A stretch of 48,740 nt of DNA. Source: Laspinema sp. D2d (GTDB taxonomy: Bacteria > Cyanobacteriota > Cyanobacteriia > Cyanobacteriales > Laspinemataceae). The notes under the pieces are model-generated. The model searched no databases. It worked only from the letters and a program-made list of their open reading frames with translations, and had not been told where the DNA came from. Below are positions 29,001 through 37,671 of this stretch, piece after piece. The position numbers and the translations under genes were made by a program. Where the stretch lies: NCBI RefSeq assembly GCF_025370755.1, contig NZ_JAMXFC010000009.1, positions 1-48,740 on the forward strand, given 5' to 3'. How positions within the stretch are numbered: position 1 is the stretch's first letter; every line of letters begins with the position of its first letter.

Positions 29001-31377
29001 AATCATAGTGTTCCGTCCAACAGGTTTCTGGTAAATAGCTGATGCCAAATTGCAAATATTCCCAAGCGGCTGCATAAGCTGTTGATTCTTTGGCTTTTCT
29101 TCCGGCTGATAAATTTAACTCAGCTAACTTAATCCGTTCCTCCGGTTCTGTGATCAAGCCTTCACCCAGATTCAAATGATCAATGATTTCAAACAGATTT
29201 GCTCCCCGTTCAGCTTCCGGAGTATTTTGAAGTAAAACTCGGCCTATTTTGACATGGATAGCCCGTTGGGCTTCGGATTCTAATAAAGTATAAGCGGCTT
29301 GCTGGATGCGATCGTGAACAAAGCTATAGGAATTGGATAAAGGGTTCACCTCTGTCCCGGAGTTAATCCATTTTGAATCATCGCTTCGGGTAAAAATAAG
29401 CCCTAATTCTACGGCATCAAATAAGTGACGGGCAATAGTTGGAGGGGTACTTTCATCCAGGAGGGAGAGGGTTAACAAATCAAATTGATTACCAATACAA
29501 GCCGCTAATTTAACAAATTTCTGAGCCGCTTCCGGCAGAGATTGAATTTTAAGCACCATCAATTCCACTACATTATCGGTGATTTGGGCCGATTTAATTT
29601 CGTTGAGGTCCCATTGCCAGCGGCGAGCGTTTACTTCAAAGCTCAGGAGATGCTCAGTATAAAGTTTTTCCAGAAACGCATTGATAAAAAATGGGTTGCC
29701 ATTAGTTTTTTGTAATACCAACTCCGCTAAAGATAAAATTTCTGGGGCTTCAGTTTTTATCGCATCGGCAATTAACTGACTAATATCGGGTAACCCCAAA
29801 GGACTCAGAGAAATATGATTTATCGATGCTCCACTATCCCGAATTTCTGATAAAGTTAACATCAGAGGATCCGTGGTGCTAACTTCATTATCGCGGTAGC
29901 AGCCAATCAATAGAAAATGTTGGCTATCTGCTCGCGTCATCAGTTGGTGAATGATTTTTAACGAAGCGGCATCTGCCCATTGTAAATCATCTAAAAAAAT
30001 GATGAGGGGATGTTCTTTTTGGGTAAAAACCTTGATGAAGTTTTGAAAAACGAGGTTAAATCGATTTTGAGATTCTCCTGGAGGCAAGGGGCTAACTGGG
30101 GGCTGTGGGCCGATAATCAGTTCTAATTCCCCAATCAAATCTACCATAATCTGCGCGTTAACCCCTAACGCCTCGATTAATTGCGATCGCCACTGTTCGA
30201 TCTGTTCAGGAGTTTCCGTTAATAACTGTCGAATTAAAGTTGCAAAAGCCTGGGCGATCGCCCCATAAGGGATATTTCGTTGGAGTTGGTCAAATTTACC
30301 TGAAATAAAGTATCCGCGCTTTTGAGTTAAGGGTTTATAAATTTCCCGCACTAAAGCCGATTTGCCAATTCCCGAATAACCGGAAATTAGCATCATTTCC
30401 TTTCCCCCATTCAACTCCGGGTCATTCAGTCGATCGCTGGCTTCTAGCAGTACCGTAATTTCTGCCTCTCTGCCATAAAGTTTTTGGGGAATTTGAAACC
30501 GGCTAGAACTATCATTTTCCCCCAGGGTAAAGGGTTGAATGCTTCCCGTTTCTTCCAGTTGATTCAAACAATTTTGCAAATCAGATGCAAGTCCCCAGGC
30601 ACTTTGATATCGGTCCTCTGCGGTTTTAGCTAAAAGTTTCATTACCAAAGCAGAGACGGCTTCGGGAATTTTTGGATTAATCTCCCGTGGAGAAACTGAC
30701 TGCTTGGCAATATGACAATACACTAACTCCAAGGCATCCTGAGTCGGAAAAGGAAGCTGTTGAGTCAGTAATTCATAAAACGTTACCCCTAGAGAATAAA
30801 AATCCGTGCGATAATCGAGGGCACGATTCATTCTCCCGGTTTGTTCGGGAGACATATAGGCTAAGGTCCCTTCGATAACATTGGGATTTTTAAATGTGGG
30901 ATTTTCTCGGGAAAACAGGGTAGAAATGCCAAAATCAATAATTTTAGCTTGCTCAGTTTGCCGATTATAAACGATATTCAAAGGATTCAGGTCTTTATGA
31001 ATAATATTAGCGTGATGAATTTCTCCTAAAGTTTGGGTAACCTGAAGAGCAATGGATAGAAATAGCTTTAAATTTCTGGAAATTTCTTCACTGCATGATT
31101 TTAAACTTTCTCCCCCAAAGTCTTCAGAAATAATCAGCCAATGATTTTGATAATTTTCCAAATTGTAATATTGGACTACCCCTTCCACCGGGAGCAATTT
31201 TTTATTAATTTCATATTCTAGCTTGTAGCGGGCAATTTGCTCTAAACTGGGATACTCGGATTTAAGAAATTTCAAAATAACTGATTGGTTATCTGATTCT
31301 TGTATTGCTCGGTAAACAACGGTATTTTCACTTTCATAAATTGCCGAAAGATTGCAGTAACCGGGAATTTTTAACAT
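26071..31377 (-). CDS. Ser/Thr kinase - AAA ATPase - GAF - SpoIIE-type phosphatase fusion
   Basis: 1768-residue signalling protein. Residues 1-275 form a Ser/Thr kinase: Lys36 in VILKFLK, HKDLNPLN at 127-134, DFG at 148-150, and GTLAYMSPEQTGRMNR in the activation loop. Next comes a large ATPase with Walker A GYSGIGKS (333-340) and Walker B LIIFLDDLQWAD (458-469), then a long helical TPR-like region, a GAF domain at roughly 1390-1530 and a coiled coil (NLETKVKERTAQLAEANQEI). The last 200 residues are a PP2C/SpoIIE phosphatase with metal-binding EVGGDYYD, GDVTGHG, YTDGITEAED and DDITLLVI. The front part matches the HstK-type proteins of cyanobacteria, which normally end in a histidine kinase; here a phosphatase replaces it. 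Substrates are unknown. ATG start at 31377. Confidence 0.95.
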   Translation of the reverse strand: MLKIPGYCNLSAIYESENTVVYRAIQESDNQSVILKFLKSEYPSLEQIARYKLEYEINKKLLPVEGVVQYYNLENYQNHWLIISEDFGGESLKSCSEEISRNLKLFLSIALQVTQTLGEIHHANIIHKDLNPLNIVYNRQTEQAKIIDFGISTLFSRENPTFKNPNVIEGTLAYMSPEQTGRMNRALDYRTDFYSLGVTFYELLTQQLPFPTQDALELVYCHIAKQSVSPREINPKIPEAVSALVMKLLAKTAEDRYQSAWGLASDLQNCLNQLEETGSIQPFTLGENDSSSRFQIPQKLYGREAEITVLLEASDRLNDPELNGGKEMMLISGYSGIGKSALVREIYKPLTQKRGYFISGKFDQLQRNIPYGAIAQAFATLIRQLLTETPEQIEQWRSQLIEALGVNAQIMVDLIGELELIIGPQPPVSPLPPGESQNRFNLVFQNFIKVFTQKEHPLIIFLDDLQWADAASLKIIHQLMTRADSQHFLLIGCYRDNEVSTTDPLMLTLSEIRDSGASINHISLSPLGLPDISQLIADAIKTEAPEILSLAELVLQKTNGNPFFINAFLEKLYTEHLLSFEVNARRWQWDLNEIKSAQITDNVVELMVLKIQSLPEAAQKFVKLAACIGNQFDLLTLSLLDESTPPTIARHLFDAVELGLIFTRSDDSKWINSGTEVNPLSNSYSFVHDRIQQAAYTLLESEAQRAIHVKIGRVLLQNTPEAERGANLFEIIDHLNLGEGLITEPEERIKLAELNLSAGRKAKESTAYAAAWEYLQFGISYLPETCWTEHYDLSLALHKQWAEVEYLKGNFEAAEELITLVLARSHTDLEKAKIYNLAIVQYTLQFKYAEGIAAGRKALQLLGIDLPQSDFQSALMLEIGSIEKELGDREISSLIAHPQMIDPEQIIAIQLLVNLLAVSYIINLELYSIIVAKIVQTSLKYGHSRESAQGYSTYGFLMCCFGNYRLGNEFGTLAAELSEQFNDPALKCKNYTVVGGLIYPWVKPLKASDSLLSEGYKAGWLSGEFQYIGYILQFQAIRLYCRGTHLPDAWTELSNFLAVTQETQNQWATDNILGFKIGVANLLGHTTNELTFEGDEISESAYLSSSQAHQSWQGICYYKIFKFAILYLYGSFAEALNLAPDIVLLIPTITGNIIVADYNFYHSLTLAALYPTASSSDSALYLQQLEANQTQMKIWAENCPETFQHKFLLVAAEIARILGQDLEAMDLYDRAIAQASEQEFIHHEAIAHELAGKFWWNKGKEDFAAVYLKKSHYKYQLWGAKRKVEQLVQQYPAILAQRSRKASGELQTTVTLSTTDNQTGEVLDFATIMKASQAIASEIHLDKLLTQLIQITLENAGAQQGFLILSDHQQLRIEGSGTMDSEIQVLQSIPVHQSQQLPQSIIQYVARTQKSVVLSDATTSEMFATDAYIIEQQPKSVLCSPIVNRGTLVGILYLENNLTPEAFTPDRLELLNVVSAQAAISIENAQLYQNLETKVKERTAQLAEANQEITLLNERLKAENLRMSAELDVTRKLQKMVLPKERELQQIPDLEIAGFMEPADEVGGDYYDVLPHEGGVKFAIGDVTGHGLESGMLMIMAQMAVRTLLESEENDPIRFLEIINRAIYKNIERMNIDKNMTLAILDYHQGDLKISGQHEEAIIVRNGGKIERIDTLDLGLYVGLEPDIAEFLNYTDIRLNPGDGVVLYTDGITEAEDINGVQYGLERLCEVVSTSWNFSAHEMRERIIDDVMSYIGSQKVYDDITLLVIKQK

Positions 31378-31457
31378 AAGTTTGAATGGCCTAAATAAAG
31401 GGTAAAATTGGAAGATCCAAATAGGTTAATTTTTTGACTATTCTTTCTAGCTAAAAT

Positions 31458-31493
31458 GCTAATCGCCCGGTTTCAGAAAATGAGGCGATTAGC
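31458..31493 (-). other. Hairpin between the carotenoid oxygenase and kinase genes
   Basis: A perfect 10-bp stem, GCTAATCGCC at 31458-31467 and GGCGATTAGC at 31484-31493, with a 16-base loop. On the minus strand it follows the oxygenase stop by about 80 bases and is followed by ATTTTAGC, so it is a weak terminator candidate. Confidence 0.5.
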
Positions 31494-31570
31494 TTTCGGC
31501 CTAGTTATTCTAAGGGGATAGAAAAGCCCTAATTCACAAAAAACTGTGATAATCAAGGCTAATGGAAATC

Positions 31571-32965
31571 TCAGTTGATTTCACTTTCCTGGTCAATTGC
31601 GGCTTCTTTTTTCGGATAAACCCAATTTTCAAATAAATCCTGGATCAAGGCTTTGTTTTTCGGAGACTGCTGGTTTAAAATATCCGCGTAATCATCGCGC
31701 ATTTCGATACAATAACTGGCATTTCGTTTTTTAATCTGGGGCAACCAAGCTGTATGAATCGTAAACCCGACATTAAATTGCTCATGCCACAGTTTGTATT
31801 GGGGACCGCTTTTTAAATCAGCCGCATCAAAAATCCACAGTTCATTCCCGTTAGTTTTTTGGGGTTCTGCACTCTCGTCATAATGAACCACACAAAGGAT
31901 GTAACCATCGGTAGATCCTTCAGTTCCAGGTCGAGGAATAAATTGGGGTGAAACGACCCAATGACCCTCGGGAAATTGATATCCATCAGCAATGCTCAAC
32001 CGATTTTCATCGTCAGCAACCTGATCTAAGGGTGCAATGTGAAGTCGGAATAAGGTGGAAGGTTTGCCTTGAGTCGTGATCTCATCTAATTCCTCCAATC
32101 CCACTTCTCGATAGGGATAATGTTTATACAGATGTTCAATATGGGGGGTTTTTAGATCAGCCCAACATCCCATACAACTCCAGTAAATATTTTCTAAACG
32201 GTCTGGAAAAGGACGCTCACGGTAGGCGTAGATGGCCGCCCCCCAGGTATAATCTTTATGCATCAAGATATCTTGATTTTTGCGGATGAATTGTCCGGTT
32301 TTGCCGTTAATGACGTGACATCCCAATTTGCTGATATCCATCGGTCCGGCGATCGCCCCATAGAGAGGGGATGTTCCTGACCCGTCCACCGGACCGGCAT
32401 CATCAAACTTGGTCACCCATTCTGCGGCATCCCATGCACAAACATGAGCTAAGTGCAAGGTAATCTGATCATCCGGATTCTGATAATCCACGAGAAAATG
32501 TGCTGCCTCTCGGGGAATTGTAACTTTTTTAGCCTCTACTGACTGATTCTCTTTGTCCAGTTTATTGCGCGCGATGATATAAACTGTATTGTCGTTTAAT
32601 TGTGGATGATCAAATACGTTTCTCAACCATTTTTCAAGCTGGTCAGACCTTTTGTTCGCCCTAGTTGGTAGAATTTCCTCAACGGAAATTTTAAAAGCGG
32701 TATCGATTAACACCAGATAATCTTTAGTCAGTCCCATCTGGTGAGTGCTTTGCTTAATTTTGAGTGGAGAACCCTGGTAGAGAACTTGCCATTTTTCCAG
32801 GTCTCCTGAACCATCCCACCGGACTAAATATAGAAAATTATCAGTAAATATCCCAATGCAAGCTCTCAAAAATTGTAAAAGACTTTTACCCGTTATTTTA
32901 AAGGGTTCTAAGACATTTAAAACAAATTTTTGAGGTGTTTTTTCGGGGGGGGGGGAAGTAACCAA
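31571..32965 (-). CDS. Carotenoid oxygenase, C-terminal part (frameshifted from 32898-33872)
   Basis: This frame carries the C-terminal two thirds of an RPE65/carotenoid cleavage oxygenase, enzymes that split polyene chains with a non-haem iron held by four histidines. Likely iron ligands are His75 (STHQMGLTKDYLVLID), His171 or His174 (HLAHVCAWD) and the His in VGFTIHTAWLPQIK near residue 400. The first ligand is encoded in the other frame. The only start is a TTG at 32965 with no good ribosome binding site, so independent translation is doubtful. The frame joins the upstream one inside a run of 11 C (plus-strand G at 32945-32955). With 10 C the two would fuse into a protein of about 765 residues, longer than the common 480-500. 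Natural substrate unknown. Confidence 0.85.
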   Translation of the reverse strand: MVTSPPPEKTPQKFVLNVLEPFKITGKSLLQFLRACIGIFTDNFLYLVRWDGSGDLEKWQVLYQGSPLKIKQSTHQMGLTKDYLVLIDTAFKISVEEILPTRANKRSDQLEKWLRNVFDHPQLNDNTVYIIARNKLDKENQSVEAKKVTIPREAAHFLVDYQNPDDQITLHLAHVCAWDAAEWVTKFDDAGPVDGSGTSPLYGAIAGPMDISKLGCHVINGKTGQFIRKNQDILMHKDYTWGAAIYAYRERPFPDRLENIYWSCMGCWADLKTPHIEHLYKHYPYREVGLEELDEITTQGKPSTLFRLHIAPLDQVADDENRLSIADGYQFPEGHWVVSPQFIPRPGTEGSTDGYILCVVHYDESAEPQKTNGNELWIFDAADLKSGPQYKLWHEQFNVGFTIHTAWLPQIKKRNASYCIEMRDDYADILNQQSPKNKALIQDLFENWVYPKKEAAIDQESEIN

Positions 32966-33872
32966 CCTGCAATAATTCTTCTGCGGGTTTTTCTACTTTT
33001 TTACAGTATAATTTGTGGAATTGTTTTTTGATCCAGTCTAGGAACTCTTTACCCAAATAGACTAAGGGAATGAATTGAGACAAGACGTTAGAGAGCGATC
33101 GCCCCACATTCACCGTAAACATTTCATGGGTATAAGGGTCGAAAACGGGATGGGCTGAACTTTGAATCGTTTTAAAGGGAGTGGTCGGTTTAAAAAAGAG
33201 TTTTTCCACTTCGTTAACTTCTTCCCACTCAGAATTTTTCCCCACTGGCGTAACAATTTCCAGGGTTTTGGGGTCGATTTCGTAGGGACGACCCACATCC
33301 CAAGTCACCAGTAACCGTTCATGTTCGGCCTCAGAAAATTTCAGGGGAAGAAAAGCTGTATTGAGTTGATTGCGGGTTCCTAAAGGGCCAGAAACTCGGG
33401 TAATACCCAGATTTTTAAATCTTAAATCTGTTAATTTGGGATTTCCCTCAGAACCCTGATATTTTTGGCAATGATTTGTGGCAATATCAGCGTAGTAGCA
33501 CGGAGCTTTGATTTGTCTAGCGGATAATTTCGCCCCTTCGGTCAAGGGTTCAAAATCAATGCGGTAAACCATGCCATCGCCATTGTACAACGGGGTAGTT
33601 CCGTCATGGGAAGGCCAAACGGTATTGCTGGTAACATCCGGTCGGTAAGAGTTAATCGAACCCGTTGCCCCAATAATAAAGGCATGACCCTGCAAATCAG
33701 TGGGTAGAGGTTTCCCATCTTTTTCTTTGAGGGTTAACGGCGGAGATTGGGCATTGGGGTTATCTTCTGGATAACCAAACTCATCTCGACTGACGGATAA
33801 AACAGAGGCGGGAAAGGTTTTATTAGAGTCAGATTTAGAATGGGTGCTCACAGTTTGATTCATGGGGTTCAT
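32898..33872 (-). CDS. Carotenoid oxygenase, N-terminal part (frameshifted)
   Basis: N-terminal part of the same RPE65-family protein. It shows PTDLQGHAFIIGATGS, the LYNGDGMVYRIDFE strand, and His241 in SSAHPVFDPYTHEMFTVN as the first iron ligand. After residue 306 or so the frame runs through poly-C (PPPRKNTSK) and stops at 32898, overlapping the C-terminal frame by 68 bases. The 80 residues between the first and second ligand regions include a helical insert (PLVYLGKEFLDWIKKQF). Alone this product would lack three of four iron ligands and be inactive. Either the C11 run is a sequencing error, or the gene is a fresh pseudogene, or expression depends on slippage. Two dyads lie upstream of the start. 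Confidence 0.85.
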   Translation of the reverse strand: MNPMNQTVSTHSKSDSNKTFPASVLSVSRDEFGYPEDNPNAQSPPLTLKEKDGKPLPTDLQGHAFIIGATGSINSYRPDVTSNTVWPSHDGTTPLYNGDGMVYRIDFEPLTEGAKLSARQIKAPCYYADIATNHCQKYQGSEGNPKLTDLRFKNLGITRVSGPLGTRNQLNTAFLPLKFSEAEHERLLVTWDVGRPYEIDPKTLEIVTPVGKNSEWEEVNEVEKLFFKPTTPFKTIQSSAHPVFDPYTHEMFTVNVGRSLSNVLSQFIPLVYLGKEFLDWIKKQFHKLYCKKVEKPAEELLQVGYFPPPRKNTSKICFKCLRTL

Positions 33873-33899
33873 GATTCCAAGACGGGATATGGAGGGACC

Positions 33900-33977
33900 T
33901 GTTCTTCCTCGGGTTTTGGAAGAACAAGTCTAGCAACTGAATGAGGGGGCTGCCCTAACTAAAGATCTCTAGGGCAG
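33900..33977. promoter_or_regulatory. Two dyads upstream of the carotenoid oxygenase start
   Basis: TGTTCTTCC (33900-33908) pairs with GGAAGAACA (33918-33926), and CTGCCCTA (33950-33957) pairs with TAGGGCAG (33970-33977). Both are perfect and lie 28-105 bases before the ATG. They could be operator sites or leader hairpins; no regulator can be assigned. Confidence 0.4.
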
Positions 33978-34377
33978 TGAAAAGGAGGAAAATGGCTGGG
34001 GAATTGCGTTGTTAGCAAACTGCTTCAATTGTGACAGAACTGATCAAGGCTTGTCAACCCAGCATAATCATGCAACTTTACTATAATCTCAGGGGGTCAG
34101 TCCAGGATTGAATCATTAGGACGGTTATCGAGTTTCCTTCACATTTCCGTTTTTTTTGTAGGCCCTTAATCAAAACTTAGAGTCATTCTTCGCGCTAGTA
34201 ATCTGAATTTTTGAACCTGATTCTAGCAGAATGAAACGGCAAATATTAAAGAATTAGGCAACTTTTTTTGATAAAACTACGCCAGATTTTGGGTATTAAA
34301 AGACCTAGATTTTCTTTAATTTTTTTACTAAAATCTTATTATTTTAAATAATAAAAATTAATTTTTATTATTTTAAT
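33978..34377. other. AT-rich intergenic stretch
   Basis: No gene is visible. The part from 34300 to 34377 is almost entirely A and T. It lies between the start of the carotenoid oxygenase and the end of the small exported protein gene, both on the minus strand, so it probably includes the oxygenase promoter. Confidence 0.5.
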
Positions 34378-34417
34378 AAAAAAGGAAAAGCCTAATCATC
34401 CCGGCTTTCCCCTTTTT
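34378..34417 (-). terminator. Intrinsic terminator of the small exported protein gene
   Basis: On the minus strand, a stem of GGGAAAGCC with GGCTTTTCC and a 10-base loop is followed by a run of T (plus-strand AAAAAA at 34378-34383). It starts 36 bases after the stop at 34453. The plus strand also ends in CCCTTTTT, so it could work in both directions. Confidence 0.75.
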
Positions 34418-34452
34418 ACCTTAACAACAGGTCTCTGAATTAATGGTTCCAA

Positions 34453-34911
34453 TTAAAAGGCATAAATTCGGCCTTTTTCATCGGTATAGAATCCTCGGTC
34501 AATTCGTTCTCCCGTCATGGCAGGGCGAATCGTGATGGTGACATCATTTCCGACGGAATTAATATCAAAATGTAAAGGAACCTCACTCGCACCCACTGGG
34601 GAATTGATAAAAACATTCAAGTTTCGATACAAATCAGTCTGGGAAGTGGGATTGAGCAGGAAATTGCCTAACCCGACTCGGGTTCCCGCCCCTATTTGTC
34701 GAAATCCGCCATCTTGAAGGCTATATTCCAAAGAGATTCCTGCATTATTCAGCAGGGTAATGTTGATCGGAAGGTTGACATTTACATCGGTTTCCGGTTG
34801 CCAAAATCCGGGTTCTCGTCCTCCCGTTTCACTGGGTTGAGAAATCCCGATGCTGGAATTCAGTAAGACTGTGGCTACAATGGAGGCGGTTACAATGATT
34901 ACGCGCTTCAT
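34453..34911 (-). CDS. Small exported protein of unknown function
   Basis: 152-residue protein with a clear signal peptide (MKRVIIVTASIVATVLLNSS, then IGISQ). The mature part, PINITLLNNAGISLEYSLQDGGFRQIGAGTRV, reads as alternating beta strands, followed by PVGASEVPLHFDINSVGNDVTITIRPA. It has no cysteines, no catalytic motif and no membrane segment after the signal. I recognise no family. A small beta-sandwich periplasmic or extracellular protein is the best description (inference). A terminator follows the gene, so it is probably a single transcription unit. Confidence 0.75.
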   Translation of the reverse strand: MKRVIIVTASIVATVLLNSSIGISQPSETGGREPGFWQPETDVNVNLPINITLLNNAGISLEYSLQDGGFRQIGAGTRVGLGNFLLNPTSQTDLYRNLNVFINSPVGASEVPLHFDINSVGNDVTITIRPAMTGERIDRGFYTDEKGRIYAF

Positions 34912-35335
34912 AATGTTTTTTGGTCGGGGTTTACAAAGAGTTAAATCCGTTAAATCGGAGAGAATTCGCAGAAGGCTACCCTAATGCTTACGTTTACTAT
35001 AACCCTCTTTTTACGCCTTGTCATGCTACCCCAGAACAAAGTTATCGTTTGTTCATTTCAGTAATTAAATTTGTGACAATTCTTATCAAATACGCCTCTT
35101 GACAAAACTCTTATTTTTTGCATTTCCTGAATTTTGCCTTAAATACCCGTTGTTTCTTCACTCCAATAGTGAGCAAGCCCCTGTCATGTTAATGATTCAA
35201 GCCCATCGTTCCAGCTAAGATATAGAAGGATTTAGAAACCGGGTTTCTTTTTAAACGGTCTGTACATTAGCAAACCATTCATGGAAGAAACCCGGTTTCT
35301 TTTTTTTTCAAACTAATCCTAGAATAGCCGCCTAA
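34912..35335. other. Intergenic region with paired AGAAACC-GGTTTCT palindromes
   Basis: The region has no convincing gene. AGAAACCGGGTTTCT at 35234-35248 and AGAAACCCGGTTTCT at 35286-35300 are each nearly palindromic, and each is the reverse complement of the other, so one long stem or two short ones can form. The second is followed by a run of T on the plus strand. It lies just past the stop of the FAD oxidoreductase. This palindrome is common between cyanobacterial genes (from memory). Confidence 0.7.
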
Positions 35336-37429
35336 CTATTTCCAATCTTCCCAGGTATTATTAAAGATGGAGGTATTGGGAAAGGCAACGGGATTGCCGC
35401 TATCAACTAGACGAGTTTGTAACTCTTCTAACTGGGGTTCTCGTTGGGGGAGATTGTCTACTAATTGATAGGGGAGGATGCCTTTTTCTAGGGAAAAGTT
35501 GGCAGTTTTCCCGGCTGCAACTCCAGAGGACCATTCAAAGGAATGTACTCGATAGGCAGCGGCAGCAATATGGCTTGTAGCGATACTTTTCCCAGCAATT
35601 AATAGGTTGTCAATCCGTTGGGGAATTAAGGCCCGGAGGGGAATTTGGAAGGGATAAGCAGTGCCTGCCCCCCGACGTTCTCCCTCTAGTTCGGTGTTTC
35701 CGGGGGCTTCCGGAGGCGAGAGGGTCATGCAAGGATGAAAGTCGATCGCATAGTGGGCAATTCCCACAGAATCAGGGAAAATTGTAGAGCGCGATCGCGA
35801 GGGTCGTCCCTCCAAATTCGGCCTTTGTCCGATCGCCTCTAAGGTTCCTAATCCCGATAGGGATTCCCACAACCGGCGATAATCTTCGGGTAGCAAATTT
35901 GTCCGATAAAACTCGTTAGAATAATCCGCCCGAGAAATATCGATTTCCCAAACCATAAACCCCTCGGGATGACCCCAACCGGGCCGCCCAATAATCCGCC
36001 GTCCCTCGCGCATATAAGGATATTTCGATAATCCATTGGCGGTTCCCATTGGCGAATCGAGTCCGGAAAGATACCGATGATTCGGGTTAGGCTGTTTCAC
36101 CCCATCTCCTAACTGAGAATCAGTTGTTCCCTGGACTAACCAATAGAAAAAGCCAGTCGCGTGTTCTTCTCCTGCTTGCAGGGTTTCGGTTCTTAATCCT
36201 CCCATCCATCCCCCCGGTTCCAGTTGCCCGGTGGATTCTAACTGCTGACGGGTATAGATTAAATTATCTTGAGCCGTTCCTGGTCGATAATCATTCCCCC
36301 AAGTCCAGTTTTGCATGGAAATATCCCCGGGATTAATGGGATATTCTCGGGGGTTGGAAGGGAGAGTTTTCTGATATTTTTCGCTCCAGATCCGGCGGTA
36401 GGTATAAACTAAATTAAAATTCGCCAACCGTTCCAGTTCGTAACTGTAATAAGGCGCGTAACGGTCGTAAAATGCCGGTTTAACGTGCTGCTGGGGTTCT
36501 TTCGTGGCCTGCATGGCGAACGTATAAGTAAACCCTTGAGTACAGTAGGGATTGCCCTCGGCGCTAGAAGCGGAGGGTTCCAGGGGCGATCGCGGATCAA
36601 CCCCGAGGCGGTAGGGTACATCCGCTAACCCAATCAGTTCGCCAGTTTCTGTCGCATCAATTACATACCATTGGGCCGGTTGTGCGACATTGTTCCCATT
36701 GCGGGAATTGCGATCGCGCGTCATGGGCACAAACCGCACAATGTTTTTATTAAACCGGGCGGAATTTTCGTAGCGATAGGCATCTTCCAGGATTTGCGAG
36801 AGGGGTTCCGCATTCACTGGGGGCTGACCTGGGGCCGGTTTGATTTGGATGGCGATCGCACTTTGAATTTGTTCGCCCCCTTCGGTCCCTGGGGAAATAT
36901 CCAACTCTTTGATCACCGTGTTGGGATACCATTTGAGAGTTCCTTTCCCCCGTTTGGCTGCTCTTTCCAATTGCTCAAATAGCAATTTATGGCCGTCATA
37001 CGGCATAAAACAGGATTCACTCACCCAACATTGACCCGGGTTGAGGCGTCCATACTTGCGCTGGATACTCTCGCGAAATTCCAAGTATCCTCGGGGATAC
37101 AATAACTGTTGTCGTTGGGTGGGTCGTTCATCCAGGGCGGAAGTGCCTTGGGAGGAAATTTGACCCCCTATCCAGTCGGTAATATCCGTGATGCAAACCG
37201 TCCGACCCGCCAATAGGGACTCATAGGCGCTGGCAGCACCTGCTAATCCACCCCCGGCGACTAACATTTCACAAGCGACTTCTTGATCTGGGGCGCGAGG
37301 GGGTGTGGCATCGGCGACAGAAGTCGCTAATGCCAGGGTGATTAAGCTCACGAGTAGGCTGAAACAGGACCGAGTTGGGGAGATGCCCCGAACGAGATGC
37401 TGTGGTAAAAGCTGCGATTGACGCTGCAT
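35336..37429 (-). CDS. Exported FAD-dependent oxidoreductase
   Basis: 697-residue protein of the FAD_oxidored type. An N-terminal hydrophobic segment (CFSLLVSLITLALATSVADA) suggests export to the periplasm. It is followed by the dinucleotide-binding motif VAGGGLAGAASAYESLLAGR and the flavin-contacting GGQISSQGTSALDE. The C-terminal half contains LIAGKSIATSHIAAAAYRVHSFEWSSGVAAG, the usual closing FAD contact of this family. The substrate is not known; related proteins are annotated only as FAD-dependent oxidoreductases. ATG start at 37429 without a strong ribosome binding site. No partner redox gene is adjacent. Confidence 0.88.
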   Translation of the reverse strand: MQRQSQLLPQHLVRGISPTRSCFSLLVSLITLALATSVADATPPRAPDQEVACEMLVAGGGLAGAASAYESLLAGRTVCITDITDWIGGQISSQGTSALDERPTQRQQLLYPRGYLEFRESIQRKYGRLNPGQCWVSESCFMPYDGHKLLFEQLERAAKRGKGTLKWYPNTVIKELDISPGTEGGEQIQSAIAIQIKPAPGQPPVNAEPLSQILEDAYRYENSARFNKNIVRFVPMTRDRNSRNGNNVAQPAQWYVIDATETGELIGLADVPYRLGVDPRSPLEPSASSAEGNPYCTQGFTYTFAMQATKEPQQHVKPAFYDRYAPYYSYELERLANFNLVYTYRRIWSEKYQKTLPSNPREYPINPGDISMQNWTWGNDYRPGTAQDNLIYTRQQLESTGQLEPGGWMGGLRTETLQAGEEHATGFFYWLVQGTTDSQLGDGVKQPNPNHRYLSGLDSPMGTANGLSKYPYMREGRRIIGRPGWGHPEGFMVWEIDISRADYSNEFYRTNLLPEDYRRLWESLSGLGTLEAIGQRPNLEGRPSRSRSTIFPDSVGIAHYAIDFHPCMTLSPPEAPGNTELEGERRGAGTAYPFQIPLRALIPQRIDNLLIAGKSIATSHIAAAAYRVHSFEWSSGVAAGKTANFSLEKGILPYQLVDNLPQREPQLEELQTRLVDSGNPVAFPNTSIFNNTWEDWK

Positions 37430-37671
37430 AGGTATCGAATTAGGTAAGCTGGTAAACGGTTACGTTGAGAAAGGGGATCCGCAGTGTCTGTTACAGTAAT
37501 GTCTGTTACAGATACTACTTTTCCTCCTTGTTCATGTTAGCTATACGGAGGGGAATTGGGGAATTCAGGTTGCAAAATAGGGCGATCGCCTTACTCTATT
37601 CAGTAGGGATTCAGGGATTGAAGGTCTTTAAATCGATAGAACCCGTGGAAAACTTAGGACGTTATTAACCC

